DNA of 64,000 nucleotides. Source: Verrucomicrobiales bacterium (GTDB taxonomy: Bacteria > Verrucomicrobiota > Verrucomicrobiia > Limisphaerales > CAIMTB01). This document shows, piece by piece, positions 63,201-64,000 of the stretch (its first letter is position 1; the number at the start of each line of letters is the position of its first letter). The notes beneath the pieces are model-generated. The model was not told the origin of the DNA. It searched no databases and saw only the letters and a list, made by a program, of their open reading frames with translations. Made by a program: the position numbers and the translations under genes. Location of the stretch: assembly GCA_016795425.1 (NCBI GenBank), contig JAEUHG010000156.1, positions 1 to 64,000 on the forward strand, read 5' to 3'.

Positions 63201-63837
63201 CAAGAGCCAACGGACCCTTGAGTCCTCGGTGATGCCGGAAGGATTGGAGCAGATGCCCGACGCGGATTTTCGCAATCTGATCTGGTACATTCTGGCGCCG
63301 CCTCAGGATGGACCGTTGACGCCGCAACGACGTCAGAGCCTGATCGGCGGCGGGCCGGCGTTGCCAGGATCGGCGGCGACCCCTTCCGCTCCTGTCGGTG
63401 ATCGTGAGTCAGTGGCGTTGTGGAACCCCGAATGGCGCGTGGATGCTCCCGATTTCGAAGGGACACCGGCCCGGCTCACGGAATACCAGGGGAGAGCGAA
63501 CATTCTCATGACCCATCCGTACGGGGCGACGAGGCCGGCAGTGTTGGAACGATCGCTGGCGATTCCGCAGGAGGGTCGGGCGGTGTTGCGGCTGTTGGCA
63601 GCTGCACATGATCAGGGCGATTGGGAGTTGCGCATCCTTGTCAACGGTCAGGAACAGCTGCGCCGCGAAGTGAATCATGAGGTGCCGCGTTGGAAGGCGG
63701 TGGAGGTCGATCTGAGTCGGTTCGCGGGGCGGACGGTCGCCGTGCGGTTGGAGAATCGCGCCAACGACTGGGCGTGGGAGTTCGGTTACTGGTCCAGCCT
63801 GCGCCTGGACCTGGAACTGCTGTCGGCGGAACGCTAA
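60220..63837 (+). CDS. PVC-type haem-binding dehydrogenase with HEAT repeats
   Basis: This is a 1205-residue exported protein of the planctomycete/verrucomicrobial membrane-bound dehydrogenase type. After a signal peptide comes an NHL/PQQ-like beta-propeller (about 40-390, with WGPDGQLYMTHG, SNPWGVDFDRWGN and WIMDWYDRYPCYQN segments), then HEAT-like helical repeats (about 430-860). A cytochrome-c-like segment has the haem motif C909-L-V-C912-H913, and a C-terminal sandwich closes it. The start may be ATG 60220 or ATG 60193; the former gives the cleaner leader. It probably oxidises sugars or aldehydes at the cell surface, passing electrons to the haem. The next gene begins 22 bases later. Confidence 0.9.
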   Translation: MIRFLRRVPGLAMMVIGAGIAGTVTAADYRPPRRSLGFPVYTNQPAGRQLVGQHAPALTPALSPEDAQKRFTVPEGFEVRLFASEPEVVNPVAMTWDERGRLWVVELYEYPLGAKAGEAPRDRIKILEDTDADGRADKVHVWADQLNLATGLLLGRGGAYVGQAPHLLFLKDTDGDDRADAREILKTGFGLEDRHELLNGFTWGPDGQLYMTHGVFTRSLVREGREGAGAADPVLLTAGVARLHPVTGKFEVYAEGTSNPWGVDFDRWGNAFVSACVIEHLFHLVPGGLYDRQAGSAPHPFAYEQLHAINDHKHHMAAYAGIQVYQGNQFPSDNTGTILQGNIHDNAVHQDVLKPNGSSFVASKWRDLVRANDGWFMPVSTQVGPDGAVWIMDWYDRYPCYQNANADPAGVDREHGRIWRVVHTGGQPGKPVPSRPDRDMDLAKLPAPELVNVLAHSNVWQRRMAQRLLVERRDDKVMGRLQTLFREGAGSEATRLDSRLAALWTLHASGYLADEVVAAAALDGEWAVRAAAARIIGERQVGSSGELAVLEQLAGDSQPQVRLAVAVACRQFTSGQLTVNRPPQKAGIRVDPILARVVGRSADAKDPVLPFMIWHAVEPLFAADPRPVLGWFLENGATLRPLMDALVNKAMRRLCDLGDAQSVDLAVGFIERLLPKSEDLAVAALDGLIKGQEGKALTPSTPAGGFIARLTSSRNPQLVQRGEKLGTYWGDAAALQAVLARATNADLPVAERVRAVQTVRQNKAPATRATLISLLDAGTPESVQVESIGALGEIGGDNVPDEFLGRWRGMSPEARRAAAATLASRRRWAMPLLAQVKQGKISATDFGAPVIRSLLQNRDDAVREEAKVSIGKFRETAGDKVNLIAQKRAMVLEGQPDLAAGKEVAQRTCLVCHKLHGEGADVGPDLTGVGRSSLDALLWNVIDPNQVIGAGYEQVEVETRDDRVVAGRLVENTDTRVRLLMQGPKEEVVAKSDIKSQRTLESSVMPEGLEQMPDADFRNLIWYILAPPQDGPLTPQRRQSLIGGGPALPGSAATPSAPVGDRESVALWNPEWRVDAPDFEGTPARLTEYQGRANILMTHPYGATRPAVLERSLAIPQEGRAVLRLLAAAHDQGDWELRILVNGQEQLRREVNHEVPRWKAVEVDLSRFAGRTVAVRLENRANDWAWEFGYWSSLRLDLELLSAER

Positions 63838-63859
63838 ACCGTCTCGAGGGTTCGACATC

Positions 63860-64000
63860 ATGCGACTCCGTCCGCGACCGCTCGCCGCCGCGGTGGTGGT
63901 CGTCCTTGTGTTCGTGATGCTCGGGCTCTGGCTGAGGCGGGATCGCGGCCCGAGGTTTCAAGGCCAGCCGGTCAGTCATTGGTTCCCACGATTGGTGGCT
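63860..64000 (+). CDS. Start of a membrane-anchored protein, truncated by the window
   Basis: Only the first 47 codons are present. They begin with a basic then hydrophobic anchor (MRLRPRPLAAAVVVVLVFVMLGLWLRR) followed by RGPRFQGQPVSHWFPRLVA. That last phrase resembles the start of verrucomicrobial HEAT-repeat proteins, but too little is present to be sure. It begins 22 bases after the haem dehydrogenase gene. Confidence 0.55.
   Translation, partial: MRLRPRPLAAAVVVVLVFVMLGLWLRRDRGPRFQGQPVSHWFPRLVA

Overview
This 64 kb, GC-rich window looks like chromosomal DNA of a Gram-negative member of the Verrucomicrobiota (PVC group). The signs are a DUF1501 protein paired with a PSCyt1/DUF1549/DUF1553 cytochrome protein, a PVC-type haem-binding dehydrogenase with a CxxCH motif, the long form of IspG, a prepilin-like protein ending in an FGDGH segment, many Tat or Sec exported proteins acting on sugars, and a lipopolysaccharide heptose gene. 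The genus cannot be read from the sequence alone. I see no phage, integrase, transposase, CRISPR array or biosynthetic cluster.

Layout: 1-670 is the end of a ribosomal RNA operon (3' part of 23S, then 5S and a terminator). 0.8-2.8 kb is clpP-clpX, convergent with it. 2.9-7.3 kb holds a secreted SGNH hydrolase, a Tat-exported Gfo/Idh/MocA oxidoreductase and a secreted probable beta-propeller protein. 7.3-10.9 kb is rseP and a long-form ispG. 11-14.7 kb has a DUF5069 protein, a sodium:solute symporter and a DUF4126-like membrane protein. 14.8-23.7 kb is a leftward run: a coiled-coil/TPR protein, yjbQ, a dipeptide epimerase, a secreted unknown, the PSD1 cytochrome protein and a DUF1501 protein. 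23.9-26.2 kb has an odd protein with a degenerate zinc-protease motif and an empty stretch. 26.2-28.6 kb is an nfnA-nfnB pair (ferredoxin:NADP oxidoreductase).

28.8-33.1 kb holds a lipoprotein, tRNA-Pro(CGG), a heptose-phosphate adenylyltransferase, an SDR enzyme, a CPA2 antiporter with a cyclic-nucleotide-binding-like tail, and yajQ. 33.3-39.2 kb is one very large secreted mosaic protein. 39.2-45.0 kb has a YjfB-like small protein, a prepilin-like protein, a CotH-kinase/EF-hand protein and a Tat-exported dimethylformamidase-like protein. 45.1-46.5 kb is a histidine phosphatase and rph. 46.6-47.4 kb is a GxxExxY nuclease-like gene flanked by two related palindromic repeats, the most unusual structure in the window. 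47.5-52.5 kb is a likely sugar-catabolism group: a double DUF1080 protein, a BASS transporter, a ManD-like dehydratase and a facing zinc alcohol dehydrogenase. 52.7-58.1 kb holds dedA, topB, a HAD phosphatase, recR and ybaB. 58.3-60.1 kb encodes an RGG-rich unknown protein. 60.2 kb to the end holds the PVC haem dehydrogenase and the start of another membrane-anchored protein.

Overall the window mixes housekeeping genes (proteolysis, isoprenoids, RNA processing, recombination) with exported machinery for taking apart complex glycans and other organic matter. I found no single large undescribed system. The best candidates for novelty are the GxxExxY repeat element, the RGG-box protein, the 1953-residue mosaic protein and the dimethylformamidase-like protein.
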